64,000 nt of DNA from Paraferrimonas haliotis (GTDB taxonomy: Bacteria > Pseudomonadota > Gammaproteobacteria > Enterobacterales > Shewanellaceae), in assembly GCF_002282895.1 (NCBI RefSeq), contig NZ_NRRB01000001.1, positions 186,001 through 250,000 on the forward strand, given 5' to 3'. The notes beneath the pieces were generated by a model. That model made no database searches. It was given only the letters and a program-made list of their open reading frames with translations, and was not told the DNA's origin. A program made the position numbers and the translations under genes. Positions 56,445 to 64,000 of the stretch are shown here, piece by piece (positions within the stretch are counted from its first letter, which is position 1; the number at the start of each line of letters is the position of its first letter).

Positions 56445-58067
56445 CTAGAGCGGATTATTTTTGCCATCGGTGCTGTATTGAGTTTGCGGTTCCGGCATGA
56501 GCTCATAGGCTATTTGCTCGGCAAAACCGGCTCCTGCAGCCTCAAATACGTTATATACCGCGGCAACACCTAACTCTTTGAGCTCTTCGACTTCCTCTTC
56601 AAATTGAACAATAGCGCTGACTTGGCCTTTGTAGGCACTGTGATTTAATTGCCCTAGGGCAAACAAGTTACCTTGGTGATGTGGCATGGCGAGTAACACC
56701 ATCTCAATGCCGGCGGAGGGATCAATTTTATGCCAAAAATCGGTGTCTACGGCATCGCCTAAAATCACGTTGCGCCCTTGCTCTCTATGCAAATCAATAA
56801 TATCGGGTTTGTGGTCGATACCTACTACACAGTTGCCATAGCGCGTCACCAATTCATCATAGGCACCACTACCAATGCGGCCCATTCCCAGAATAAGGAA
56901 GCGAGGGCTGCCTAAATTAATGGGCTGGTCCACCACCGAGAGGTGAGATTTTTGAAAACGATGCCAAAAACTTTGCCAGGTTTGATAGATGCGTTCGGAA
57001 TGGGTATTCAGTGGCGCTGCAATTAGAAAGCTAATGGAAAGGGCAATGGCTAACACCACCACAAACTGCGCTGGTAGCCACCCTTTAAAGCTTGCAACCG
57101 CCGCTACAATTAACCCGAACTCACTGAAGTTAGTTAGGCTTAATGCCGCTAAAAGCCCGGTACGGGCACGCAGTGAAAAGCGAGTGAACAGCACGAAAAA
57201 CATGGCCATTTTAACCGGCAACAACAGCAGTAATAACAACGCTAAACTGAAGTCTTGCAGGCTTGGTAAACCATTAAGGCCAACGGTTAAGAAAAACGCC
57301 ACCAGCAATAACTCTTTCAACTCGAACAAAGACTTCGCCAGCTCCGATGCCCGTTTGTGATTGGCTAGCATAATGCCCATGATCAAGGCGCCTAGATCCG
57401 GCTTTAATCCCACCATTTCGAATAAGGCAGCGCCAAACACTAAGGCCATGGCTAAACCGAACAGCACCAGCACGTCGCCACGGCCAACTTTGTCGAGGGC
57501 CATCGAAAAGAGCGGTCTAAGCAAAGGCAAGGCTAACAGTGCCAGCGCCCAATAACTGGGGAATTCGCCTTTAGATACGGTTAAAAAGATGACCGCGAAC
57601 ACGTCTTGCATGATCAGCACACCAATGGCTATTTGGCCATACAAGGACGCCATTTCACCTTTTTCTTCTAGCGTTTTAACGGCAAATACGGTACTTGAAA
57701 ACGACAGAGCGAAACTTAACAGCAACAATTGCCAAGTATCCAATGCTTGCAGTTGCGACAATCCTAGCCATCCTAGTACCTTTAAAAATGGCACAAATAG
57801 GGTTACCGAAAGCAATACATGCGCGCTGGCTCCTCCCCATACTTGCGCTTTGGCAAGGCTGCGAATGTCCAGCTTCAAGCCAATCGCGAACAATAACAAC
57901 AACACCCCGAGATCCGCCAGTTGTTGCAGCAAAGGCAAGTGGGTATCCGCCATTCCTAAGCTGTATAACACAAAGCCTGCGGCTAGATAGCCGAGTAGCG
58001 AAGGTAAACCAAGTCGATTGCAGATGAATCCGCAAACCAGTGCTATAACGATAATGGCGGGTTCCAT
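56445..58067 (-). CDS. CPA2-family cation:proton antiporter with RCK domain
   Basis: A 540-residue membrane protein. About 12-13 hydrophobic segments over residues 1-380 form the antiporter domain; then comes an NAD-binding RCK/TrkA-N domain (FLILGMGRIGSG, with GIDHKPDII after it). This plan matches YbaL/KefB/KefC of the CPA2 family, which exchange K+ or Na+ for protons. The KefFG ancillary genes are missing and the C-terminal part is shorter than in KefC, so YbaL-like is the closest name. A single gene. Confidence 0.88.
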   Translation of the reverse strand: MEPAIIVIALVCGFICNRLGLPSLLGYLAAGFVLYSLGMADTHLPLLQQLADLGVLLLLFAIGLKLDIRSLAKAQVWGGASAHVLLSVTLFVPFLKVLGWLGLSQLQALDTWQLLLLSFALSFSSTVFAVKTLEEKGEMASLYGQIAIGVLIMQDVFAVIFLTVSKGEFPSYWALALLALPLLRPLFSMALDKVGRGDVLVLFGLAMALVFGAALFEMVGLKPDLGALIMGIMLANHKRASELAKSLFELKELLLVAFFLTVGLNGLPSLQDFSLALLLLLLLPVKMAMFFVLFTRFSLRARTGLLAALSLTNFSEFGLIVAAVASFKGWLPAQFVVVLAIALSISFLIAAPLNTHSERIYQTWQSFWHRFQKSHLSVVDQPINLGSPRFLILGMGRIGSGAYDELVTRYGNCVVGIDHKPDIIDLHREQGRNVILGDAVDTDFWHKIDPSAGIEMVLLAMPHHQGNLFALGQLNHSAYKGQVSAIVQFEEEVEELKELGVAAVYNVFEAAGAGFAEQIAYELMPEPQTQYSTDGKNNPL

Positions 58068-58478
58068 GGGGCTCCGAGTCTGATAAAAAGCAAAAGAGAT
58101 AGGGCTATTGTTATGGTAGAACTTTAGCTTTTACTGAGTATTTAGGCAAATATATTGAGATTCTAGGCAAAATTGTAGCAAATGTGTCATAAACGTTAGC
58201 TGTTTTAAGCCTTGTTAACAGAGTGATATTTTTTGCGCGAACTAAAAATAACTAATAATTTCATTTGCTTGTTGAAGGCTGTTGGCTTTTTGTTGATAGT
58301 GAATAAATATCCATGCTTAAGCGGTCATTTATGCAATTTACAAGCGCACTAAAAGCGAGTAGTCTGATTTCCAAATAAATGAAATGACTTTTAAAGCGGC
58401 TGTTGCCAGCAGTCGCCAGTCTCGCAAAACGGTGTAATTTAACCCATTTGCGCGCAAACAATCTTATAGCAGGGCGAC
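58068..58478. other. AT-rich divergent promoter region
   Basis: 411 bases without a gene, between the antiporter and the YjiH-type gene, both of which must start here. The first 200 bases are rich in A and T. I see no clear operator; GCGCAAACAATC at about 58451-58462 resembles half of a PurR box but is too weak to claim. Confidence 0.6.
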
Positions 58479-59819
58479 ATGTCAAAAACTAAAAACTTAC
58501 TCCTTTTCCTCATCCCTTCATTCATAGGCATTTTGCTGTTTATGACGCCAGTCAGCATCGACGGTGCGGTTACCATTCCGATTGCGGCAATGGCAGGCCT
58601 GATTAAACAAGGGCTTGGGGACTACATCTTTGATGTTATTGTGGCGGTGATTTGGGTAACCGCGCTAACCACCATAATTGCAAAAGTTGTTAAACCCGAT
58701 GTGGTGAATCGCTCACCGTTTCTAAGTGATTTGCTGTACGTCAGCAACGCTTGGTTCGTTACTCGCATGTTAGGGGCTTTATTTGCCACATTGGCGTTCT
58801 ATAAAGTGGGCCCTGAGGCGGCATGGGCAGACTCCACCGGTGGTTTGGTGTTGTTTGACTTAATGCCCACCTTATTTGCGGTGTTCATATTAGCCGGTTT
58901 GCTGATGCCCTTATTGCTTAACTTCGGTTTGCTGGAGTTCATTGGCGTAATGCTCACAAAGGTTATGCGCCCGCTGTTTAACTTGCCAGGTCGAAGTGCG
59001 GTCAGCAGCATCGCCTCTTGGTTAGGTGATGGCAGTGTCGGTATCTTAATGACCAGTAAGCAGTACGAACAAAAGATCTTCACCAAACGAGAAGCCGCCA
59101 TTATTGGTACCAACTTTTCGTTGGTATCCATTACCTTCACCTTAGTGATTATTAGCCAAGTAAAATTAGAGCACATGTTTGCGGCGTTTTACCTAACGGT
59201 GTGTGTAGCCGGTATCTTAGCGGCCATTATCGTGCCGAGACTGCCACCGCTGCGCAATATTCCTAATACTTACATTGATGGCTCAGAGCCAACCAAAGAC
59301 GTGGAAGTCATTCCAGCTGGAAAAAACTTGGTTGGCTATGGTGTGGAAATGGCCATGGAGCGCGCCGCCAAAGCGCCGAGCTTCGGTAAGTTGGTCAACG
59401 ATGGTTTTAAGAATGCCATTGAGATGCTGTTTGCCATTTTGCCGGTCGTTATGGCGGTAGGCACCATTGCTACCATGATTGCCGAGTTTACGCCGGTATT
59501 TAACTGGCTTGGTGCACCCTTCGTACCTCTACTTGAGCTAATGCAAGTACCAGAAGCGGTAGCGGCTTCTAAAACCATGGTGGTGGGTTTTGCCGACATG
59601 TTTGTGCCGTCTATTCTTGCGGCCAGCATTGAAAGCGATATGACCCGTTTTATTATTGCGGCGCTGTCGGTCACTCAGCTTATCTTTATGTCGGAAGTGG
59701 GTGCATTGCTTCTGGGCAGTAAGATTCCAGTGACCCTAACCCAACTGTTTATCGTATTCATTTTACGTACGCTGGTAACCTTGCCAATCATCGTATTAAT
59801 GGCCAATTTGTTCTTCTAA
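58479..59819 (+). CDS. YjiH-type membrane protein with nucleoside-recognition (Gate) domain
   Basis: A 446-residue inner-membrane protein with about 9-10 hydrophobic helices. It contains the Gate/nucleoside recognition domain twice, visible in SIASWLGDGSVGILMTSKQY (about 170-190) and MVVGFADMFVPSILAAS (about 368-385). The YjiH group is related to spore-maturation proteins SpmA/B and to nucleoside transporters; the cargo is unknown. No nucleoside-breakdown gene is near. It ends before a bidirectional terminator. Confidence 0.85.
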   Translation: MSKTKNLLLFLIPSFIGILLFMTPVSIDGAVTIPIAAMAGLIKQGLGDYIFDVIVAVIWVTALTTIIAKVVKPDVVNRSPFLSDLLYVSNAWFVTRMLGALFATLAFYKVGPEAAWADSTGGLVLFDLMPTLFAVFILAGLLMPLLLNFGLLEFIGVMLTKVMRPLFNLPGRSAVSSIASWLGDGSVGILMTSKQYEQKIFTKREAAIIGTNFSLVSITFTLVIISQVKLEHMFAAFYLTVCVAGILAAIIVPRLPPLRNIPNTYIDGSEPTKDVEVIPAGKNLVGYGVEMAMERAAKAPSFGKLVNDGFKNAIEMLFAILPVVMAVGTIATMIAEFTPVFNWLGAPFVPLLELMQVPEAVAASKTMVVGFADMFVPSILAASIESDMTRFIIAALSVTQLIFMSEVGALLLGSKIPVTLTQLFIVFILRTLVTLPIIVLMANLFF

Positions 59820-59850
59820 GCAGCGTTTAAAAGCCTTTAATCGACTCAAC

Positions 59851-59879
59851 AAAAACGGCGCTATTAAGCGCCGTTTTTT
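59851..59879. terminator. bidirectional terminator after the YjiH-type gene
   Basis: AAAAACGGCGCT, loop ATTA, AGCGCCGTTTTTT. It also ends the minus-strand dsbD transcript. Confidence 0.93.
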
Positions 59880-59906
59880 ATGGTTCAAAGATAACCTTTT
59901 CCGCCA

Positions 59907-60410
59907 TTAGCCTCGAATTTTATAGCCAATGGAATTGAGCACGTCGCTGCCGGGGCAGTTGTCAGAGATCGCCTGTGGACAACGCCCGCTGCCATCTTCT
60001 AAGCAAAAGTTCATGCGGGTAACGGTTTTGGTGGTTTCGCTTAATAAGCCTTCAGTAACGCTGCCCCAATGCCAACGTCGCACCGAGTCGTACGCCGCTT
60101 GACCGAACTCAGGTGTTGATTGCTCAATAACACGCAACTGCAATAAGCGATAGTCAGGGGATAGTACCAACTCCACCGAAGCACAGCCCATGGTGCCGGA
60201 CTCGGCCATTGCTCTTGGATAGCGAGGAGGGTGGCGAACCACTCGCTGGAAGTCTTTTTGCGCCAATAACGCTGGAGCAATCGTTACGTCTGGGTAGTTG
60301 TCCTCAAGCTCATTGGGTTTTGGGGTACTCTCGCAGCCACTGATAAACACTGTGGCGAGTAGGGCGAGTAGCCCCTTGTAATAAGGGGCTTTGGTCTTGA
60401 TTCCGTCCAT
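59907..60410 (-). CDS. lipoprotein with TonB C-terminal-like domain
   Basis: A 167-residue protein. The lipoprotein signal ends FISGC, then about 30 linker residues, then a TonB-type C-terminal domain: PPRYPRAMAESGTMGCASVELVLS (57-80) and the helix FGQAAYDSVRRWHW. It lacks the membrane helix and proline-rich spacer of real TonB proteins, so it should sit on a membrane by its lipid rather than transmit energy from ExbBD. Four more cysteines lie in the mature part (MGC, NFC, GRC, DNC) and probably form disulfides. It is 30 bases after dsbD and likely co-transcribed. Function unknown. Confidence 0.8.
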   Translation of the reverse strand: MDGIKTKAPYYKGLLALLATVFISGCESTPKPNELEDNYPDVTIAPALLAQKDFQRVVRHPPRYPRAMAESGTMGCASVELVLSPDYRLLQLRVIEQSTPEFGQAAYDSVRRWHWGSVTEGLLSETTKTVTRMNFCLEDGSGRCPQAISDNCPGSDVLNSIGYKIRG

Positions 60411-60440
60411 GGATTTCCTCTATAAATTAGCTTGTGTGTT

Positions 60441-62255
60441 TTATTTTTCTTCTTGTTCTGGCTCTAGAATAATGTCCAGATGGTCGGCAAATGGTTGTGC
60501 ACTCATAAAGCCGGTTACCGTTAGAGAATCCTGCAGCTCACCTTGCTGGTCAAAGAACAAAATGGTTGGCAGACCTAACACGCCAAAGTGCTCAAGCAGC
60601 TCATTATCTAGATCATCACCGTTGGTAACGTCCGCTTGCAACAACACGTATTGTTTTAAGCGCTCGTCCACGTTCGGAGCAACAAAGGTTTTGCTTTCAA
60701 ACTCTTTACAGGCGACACACCAATCGGCGTACAAATCCAGCATCACTGGCTTGCCGTCGGCTTTTGCTTGAGCCAGTGCTTCTTCTAAATCCGCCAGTGA
60801 CTTAATGCGCTCAAAGGTGGCGTGCTTTGCCTGAGCTTGGCTTGCGCCTTGTGGGTGTAATTCAGCCATTAGGTGGTGAAAGCCGTAACTGAAGCTGGCC
60901 ATGAGCATGAGGATCAACACCACAGAGCGAGCCGATTGCTTCCAGTTAAATTGGGTCAGCTTGTTCTGGTGCATTAAATAACCAATGAAGCTTATGGCCC
61001 ACACGGTCCACAGCATCTCCATCCACAATCCTGGCCAAATACGCTCAAGCATGATGATAGCAACCGCTATCAACAAGAAACCAAAGATGGTTTTGATGAT
61101 TTCCATCCAGGCACCGGCACGAGGCAATAATTTACCGCCGGTGGTGCCAATAATCAGAAGCGGAACGCCCATCCCCATGCTCAGTGCGTACAATGCTAAG
61201 AAGCCCAGCAGTAAATCACCGCTTTGAGCTACGTAAATTAAGGCGCCGGATAACGGAGCCGTGGTACAAGGTGAGGCCACCAAACCAGAGAGTACGCCCA
61301 TCATGACCACACCCATTAAGGTGCCGCCTTTTTGGTTATTGCTGATGTTGTTAAGCTTTTCTTGCCACTTGCTTGGCAGCTGCAATTCGTACAAGCCAAA
61401 CATGGACAAACTCAAAATGACAAAGAAAACAGCGATGGTAATCAGTACCGCTGGGTGTTGCAGTGCCGCTTGATACTTCATGCCGGCGCTGGCCACAATT
61501 AACCCCAACAGCGAGTAGGTAACCGCCATACCCTGCACATAGGCCATGGATAAGGTGAACGCGCGTCCTAGCGACAGTTTTTTACCTTGACCTACAATGA
61601 TGCCAGATAAAATCGGGTACATGGGGAACACGCAGGGGGTTAAGGCCAAGCCTATCCCCAATCCAAAGAACACCAATAAGGTGAGCCAAAAGCTGTCATT
61701 TTCCAGCATAGCCGCCAAACCCGCTTGTTGGGTTTGGGGGGGCGTGTTGGCTGCTGTGCCGCTGGTGTCGCTTGAGGCAATGCTGGCCACGCCATCGGCG
61801 GCATCAACCGTCAGCAGTGGAATGGCAATTTTGGTCGGCGGAAAGCAAAGTTTGCCCTCGGCGCAACCCATAAAGGTTAATTCGAGTTCGGCGGCGCTGC
61901 CTGCTTGCTGGATGGGGATTTGAAAGCTGACTTGATTGTAGTAAACCTCTTGCTCACCAAAATATTCGTCGTGGTGCATTTTGCCTTCAGGTAAAGCGGC
62001 TTCTCCAATGTCGGCATCACTGGCACTGAATTGCAACTTATCACGGTATAAGTAATAGCCATCGGCGATGTCAAAGCTGACGGTAAGTACCGCGCCCGTT
62101 TGCGAGAAATCCTCTTGAAACGCTTGGTTTACTGGCATTAATTCCGGCTCGGATTTCAAAAATCCAAAGGCAGAAGAGGCCATAAGCGTGTTTGCGTGTA
62201 CTTGCGTGACCATCAATAGGCTGACGGCAATGAGCGCTGAAAATAGTTTTTTCAT
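60441..62255 (-). CDS. dsbD: thiol:disulfide interchange protein DsbD
   Basis: A 604-residue protein that moves electrons from cytoplasmic thioredoxin across the inner membrane to periplasmic DsbC, DsbG and CcmG. All six redox cysteines are present: the N-terminal domain pair in GCAEGKLC, the membrane pair in ALTPCVF and VASPCTT, and the thioredoxin-like C-terminal CVAC (513-516). Eight membrane helices are expected at about 185-460. Its role in cytochrome c maturation fits the many c-type hemes coded in this window. It is placed near fxsA, as in Shewanella. Confidence 0.96.
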   Translation of the reverse strand: MKKLFSALIAVSLLMVTQVHANTLMASSAFGFLKSEPELMPVNQAFQEDFSQTGAVLTVSFDIADGYYLYRDKLQFSASDADIGEAALPEGKMHHDEYFGEQEVYYNQVSFQIPIQQAGSAAELELTFMGCAEGKLCFPPTKIAIPLLTVDAADGVASIASSDTSGTAANTPPQTQQAGLAAMLENDSFWLTLLVFFGLGIGLALTPCVFPMYPILSGIIVGQGKKLSLGRAFTLSMAYVQGMAVTYSLLGLIVASAGMKYQAALQHPAVLITIAVFFVILSLSMFGLYELQLPSKWQEKLNNISNNQKGGTLMGVVMMGVLSGLVASPCTTAPLSGALIYVAQSGDLLLGFLALYALSMGMGVPLLIIGTTGGKLLPRAGAWMEIIKTIFGFLLIAVAIIMLERIWPGLWMEMLWTVWAISFIGYLMHQNKLTQFNWKQSARSVVLILMLMASFSYGFHHLMAELHPQGASQAQAKHATFERIKSLADLEEALAQAKADGKPVMLDLYADWCVACKEFESKTFVAPNVDERLKQYVLLQADVTNGDDLDNELLEHFGVLGLPTILFFDQQGELQDSLTVTGFMSAQPFADHLDIILEPEQEEK

Positions 62256-62594
62256 AAGTCTAAGCTAGCTTCCAACCGCACTTCATAAGCGGCATTACAA
62301 GGCATAATAGTTATGCTAATAATTTCAGGTACTTTATCGCAATAAAGCACCTCGATTTCGGTTTGCACTTGAGTAAGACCCGATGAATGGGTTTTTAGTT
62401 GCAATGGAACGTAAGATTGTTGGCATTGCGCCTTTTATCCAAGATAAAAGGTTACTCGTTTCAATAATCAGGGTAATACTTTACTGTTTTTGTAAGACGC
62501 TCGCACCTTTCAAGTCACAAAAGCTAGAGCTAACCTTGAAAAATCGCAGTTACGCCCTCATTAATTAAATTACCCAAACGATAAAGAGGTCATC
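62256..62594 (+). promoter_or_regulatory. dsbD-fxsA intergenic region with a sigma-32-like promoter
   Basis: 339 bases without a convincing gene. CTTGAAA at 62535-62541, a 13-base spacer, and CCCTCATT at 62555-62562 resemble the heat-shock promoter (CTTGAAA-N11-16-CCCCATNT), about 30-60 bases before fxsA. The remainder has no recognisable signal, and a 61-codon frame at 62383-62568 has no family likeness. Confidence 0.5.
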
Positions 62595-63068
62595 ATGCTC
62601 GGTGTATTAGTACTGGCGTTTATTCTTGTTCCGATTATTGAAATTGCAGTCATTATTCAAGTGGGCGGCTGGTTAGGCGCGCCTGCAACCATCGCATTTA
62701 TGGTCATCACGGCAATCATTGGCGCGTCTTTGGTGCGCGATCAAGGCTTGAAAACGCTGTTCAGTGTGCAGTCGCGTTTAAACCGTGGTGAATTACCTGG
62801 GTTACAGATCGTTGAAGGCATTTTATTAGCGGTGGCAGGTGTGTTGTTAGTTACCCCAGGGTTTGTCACCGATTTGGTGGGTTTTACCTTATTGCTGCCG
62901 CCCACACGACAACTGCTGGCCCATTGGCTGTTAGCGCGCATGCAAGTGCAAATGGTCAACCATGCCAGCGCCAACCCTTATGCTGGAGCCAATCCGCATG
63001 CATCAAACGATTCTTTCGACAAACAACAAGGCGATACCATTGACGGCGAATTCGAGCGCAAAGACTAG
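62595..63068 (+). CDS. fxsA: FxsA family membrane protein
   Basis: A 157-residue inner-membrane protein with three or four helices (about 3-22, 28-48, 72-100) and a polar C-terminal tail. VPIIEIAVIIQVGGWLGAPAT, GASLVRDQGL and PGFVTDLVGFTLLLPPTR are typical. In E. coli overproduced FxsA relieves phage T7 exclusion by the F plasmid; its normal role is not known. In many relatives it is directly upstream of groES, but here the next gene is a convergent MATE transporter. AAAGAGGTC gives a good ribosome binding site. Confidence 0.94.
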   Translation: MLGVLVLAFILVPIIEIAVIIQVGGWLGAPATIAFMVITAIIGASLVRDQGLKTLFSVQSRLNRGELPGLQIVEGILLAVAGVLLVTPGFVTDLVGFTLLLPPTRQLLAHWLLARMQVQMVNHASANPYAGANPHASNDSFDKQQGDTIDGEFERKD

Positions 63069-63077
63069 TTGCTATTT

Positions 63078-64000
63078 TCAGCGATAATGTCGCAGCTGGT
63101 AGACCATGATGAGCGCTATCATGGCCGCCATCATATTGGCCACAGGTAAGGCGATAAAAGCGCCGGCCACCTGATAATAATGCTGCCCAATAATCACCAG
63201 CGGCAGCATTAATACAGCCACCCGAATTAGGTTTAGTCCTAGGCTTGCCACGGGTTTGCGGTAAGCGTTCAATGATTGTCCCGTTACAATGACAACGCCA
63301 AGAAAGCCGTAGGCTAACGGCACATAGCTCAAATAAAAATCTAGCCAAGTCAGTACGTTCGCATGATTACTAAAGAGTCCTGCGATGTTTCCACTGAACA
63401 GAATGAGCGGTAACGCCATCAGAGTTTGAATAAAAAAGGTCGCAAGCAGCGATATCTTTAGCCCTTTATATGCTCGGCTGTGTTGACCTGAGCCTAGGTT
63501 AGCGGCAATAAACGGCGCTAAGGCGGTGGCAAGTCCGTTAACAATGATCAGTAAAAACGTCTCAATGCGCATGGCTGCACCAAAGGCAGCTACGGCGGCT
63601 TCATCTAAGCGAGCGAGAATGGCAATAATTAGGCTATTGGCAATAGGGTGGAGCAGTGAATTTAGGGTAGCCGGAGTTGCTATGGCCATTATTTTGCGAA
63701 CATTTATGAGCATAGGCTTAAGCGCTTCGCGTATGGGAGCATCGTTTCGCCAATGCCACAACCTTGTTAAGCGCCAGCCAATGTGTTGCTTCCAAGCCAA
63801 CATGGATAACCCAAGTCCAACCAACCAGCTAATGGCGGTAGCCAGCGCAGCGCCTTCAATGCCCATGGCCACAATGGGGCCCCAGCCAAAAATGAGAATC
63901 GGGTCTAGAATAAAATTGGTAAACGAGGCCCACAACATAATTTTGGCGGGACTTAAGGCGTCACCATGACACCGCAGCGCTTTGTTACCCACCACCATTA
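63078..64000 (-). CDS. MATE family efflux transporter, C-terminal part
   Basis: The gene runs off the right edge; 307 codons of about 450 are seen. It holds eight or more hydrophobic helices with the MATE pattern, such as NFILDPILIFGWGP and GIEGAALATAISW, then the start of the second half (ATPATLNSLLHPIANSLIIA, FGAAMRIETFLLI). MATE proteins export drugs or metabolites using H+ or Na+. This copy is of the NorM/DinF-like type; the exact subgroup is not clear. The gene is convergent with fxsA, and its stop is 9 bases after the fxsA stop. Confidence 0.9.
   Translation of the reverse strand, partial: MVVGNKALRCHGDALSPAKIMLWASFTNFILDPILIFGWGPIVAMGIEGAALATAISWLVGLGLSMLAWKQHIGWRLTRLWHWRNDAPIREALKPMLINVRKIMAIATPATLNSLLHPIANSLIIAILARLDEAAVAAFGAAMRIETFLLIIVNGLATALAPFIAANLGSGQHSRAYKGLKISLLATFFIQTLMALPLILFSGNIAGLFSNHANVLTWLDFYLSYVPLAYGFLGVVIVTGQSLNAYRKPVASLGLNLIRVAVLMLPLVIIGQHYYQVAGAFIALPVANMMAAMIALIMVYQLRHYR

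Noticed and set aside
62383..62568. 61-codon plus-strand frame between dsbD and fxsA
   Set aside because: No ribosome binding site or family likeness, and it overlaps the sigma-32-like promoter region.

Overview
The window is a stretch of chromosome from a marine, facultatively anaerobic gammaproteobacterium of the Alteromonadales, most like Shewanella or Ferrimonas. The evidence is gene content and order: rplM-rpsI-petABC-sspA-sspB; an arginine succinyltransferase (AST) operon; two decaheme cytochromes of the OmcA/MtrC type; crp-prkB-yheU-yheT-yheS-yheV; slyX next to an FkpA-like isomerase; narP-narQ divergent from nrfA; and dsbD near fxsA. I see no phage, insertion sequence, integron, CRISPR array, tRNA or rRNA. 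Genus-level placement is inference from synteny; no database was searched.

Layout. 1-4.8 kb: end of the L13/S9 ribosomal operon, the cytochrome bc1 operon petABC, and the stringent-starvation pair sspAB. 5-9.2 kb: a two-gene RND efflux operon whose pump has a changed proton-relay pair. 9.3-11.8 kb (minus strand): a LysR regulator, an outer-membrane barrel, and a glycine-zipper protein with an acidic nonapeptide repeat. 12-20 kb: peptide-catabolism genes (M3, S10 and S9 peptidases, an HSL-type esterase) with pabA among them. 20.4-25 kb: astC/argD-astA-astD plus a DUF1338 protein, which turn arginine into glutamate. 25-29.6 kb: two tandem decaheme lipoprotein cytochromes. 30-39.3 kb: crp and the prkB/yheTUSV neighbourhood, interrupted by Sel1, TM2 and DUF4177 genes and by a Tat/GMC oxidoreductase pair. 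39.3-42.9 kb: lpoB-COG3014-slyX, an FKBP isomerase and yacL. 42.9-46.8 kb: narP-narQ against nrfA. 46.9-51 kb: a methyltransferase broken at a poly-C tract and a large TonB receptor. 51-64 kb: ybiT, folE, a patatin-like lipase, a LON-domain protein, galK, a CPA2 antiporter, a YjiH-type membrane protein, a TonB-domain lipoprotein, dsbD, fxsA and the end of a MATE transporter.

How the genes fit together. Much of the window concerns respiration and its control. petABC serves the respiratory chain. nrfA reduces nitrite to ammonium under the NarQ/NarP pair. Two surface-type multiheme lipoproteins probably handle extracellular electron acceptors or relays. CRP, the usual controller of anaerobic respiration in Shewanella, is encoded here, and good CRP-site matches lie before both crp and nrfA. 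A second theme is use of peptides and amino acids: secreted or membrane-bound peptidases lie beside the AST arginine pathway.

Points most worth a second look: the out-of-frame poly-C tract in the methyltransferase; the Asp-to-Ala and Lys-to-Arg changes in the RND proton relay; the Glu-to-Gly change in the galactokinase sugar-binding motif; the DUF1338 enzyme in the AST operon; the decaheme pair without MtrA/MtrB; the repeat-tailed glycine-zipper protein; a sigma-32-like promoter before fxsA with no groESL behind it; and perfect dyads just after predicted -10 boxes of two respiratory transcripts. I did not find a clear, wholly new multi-gene system.
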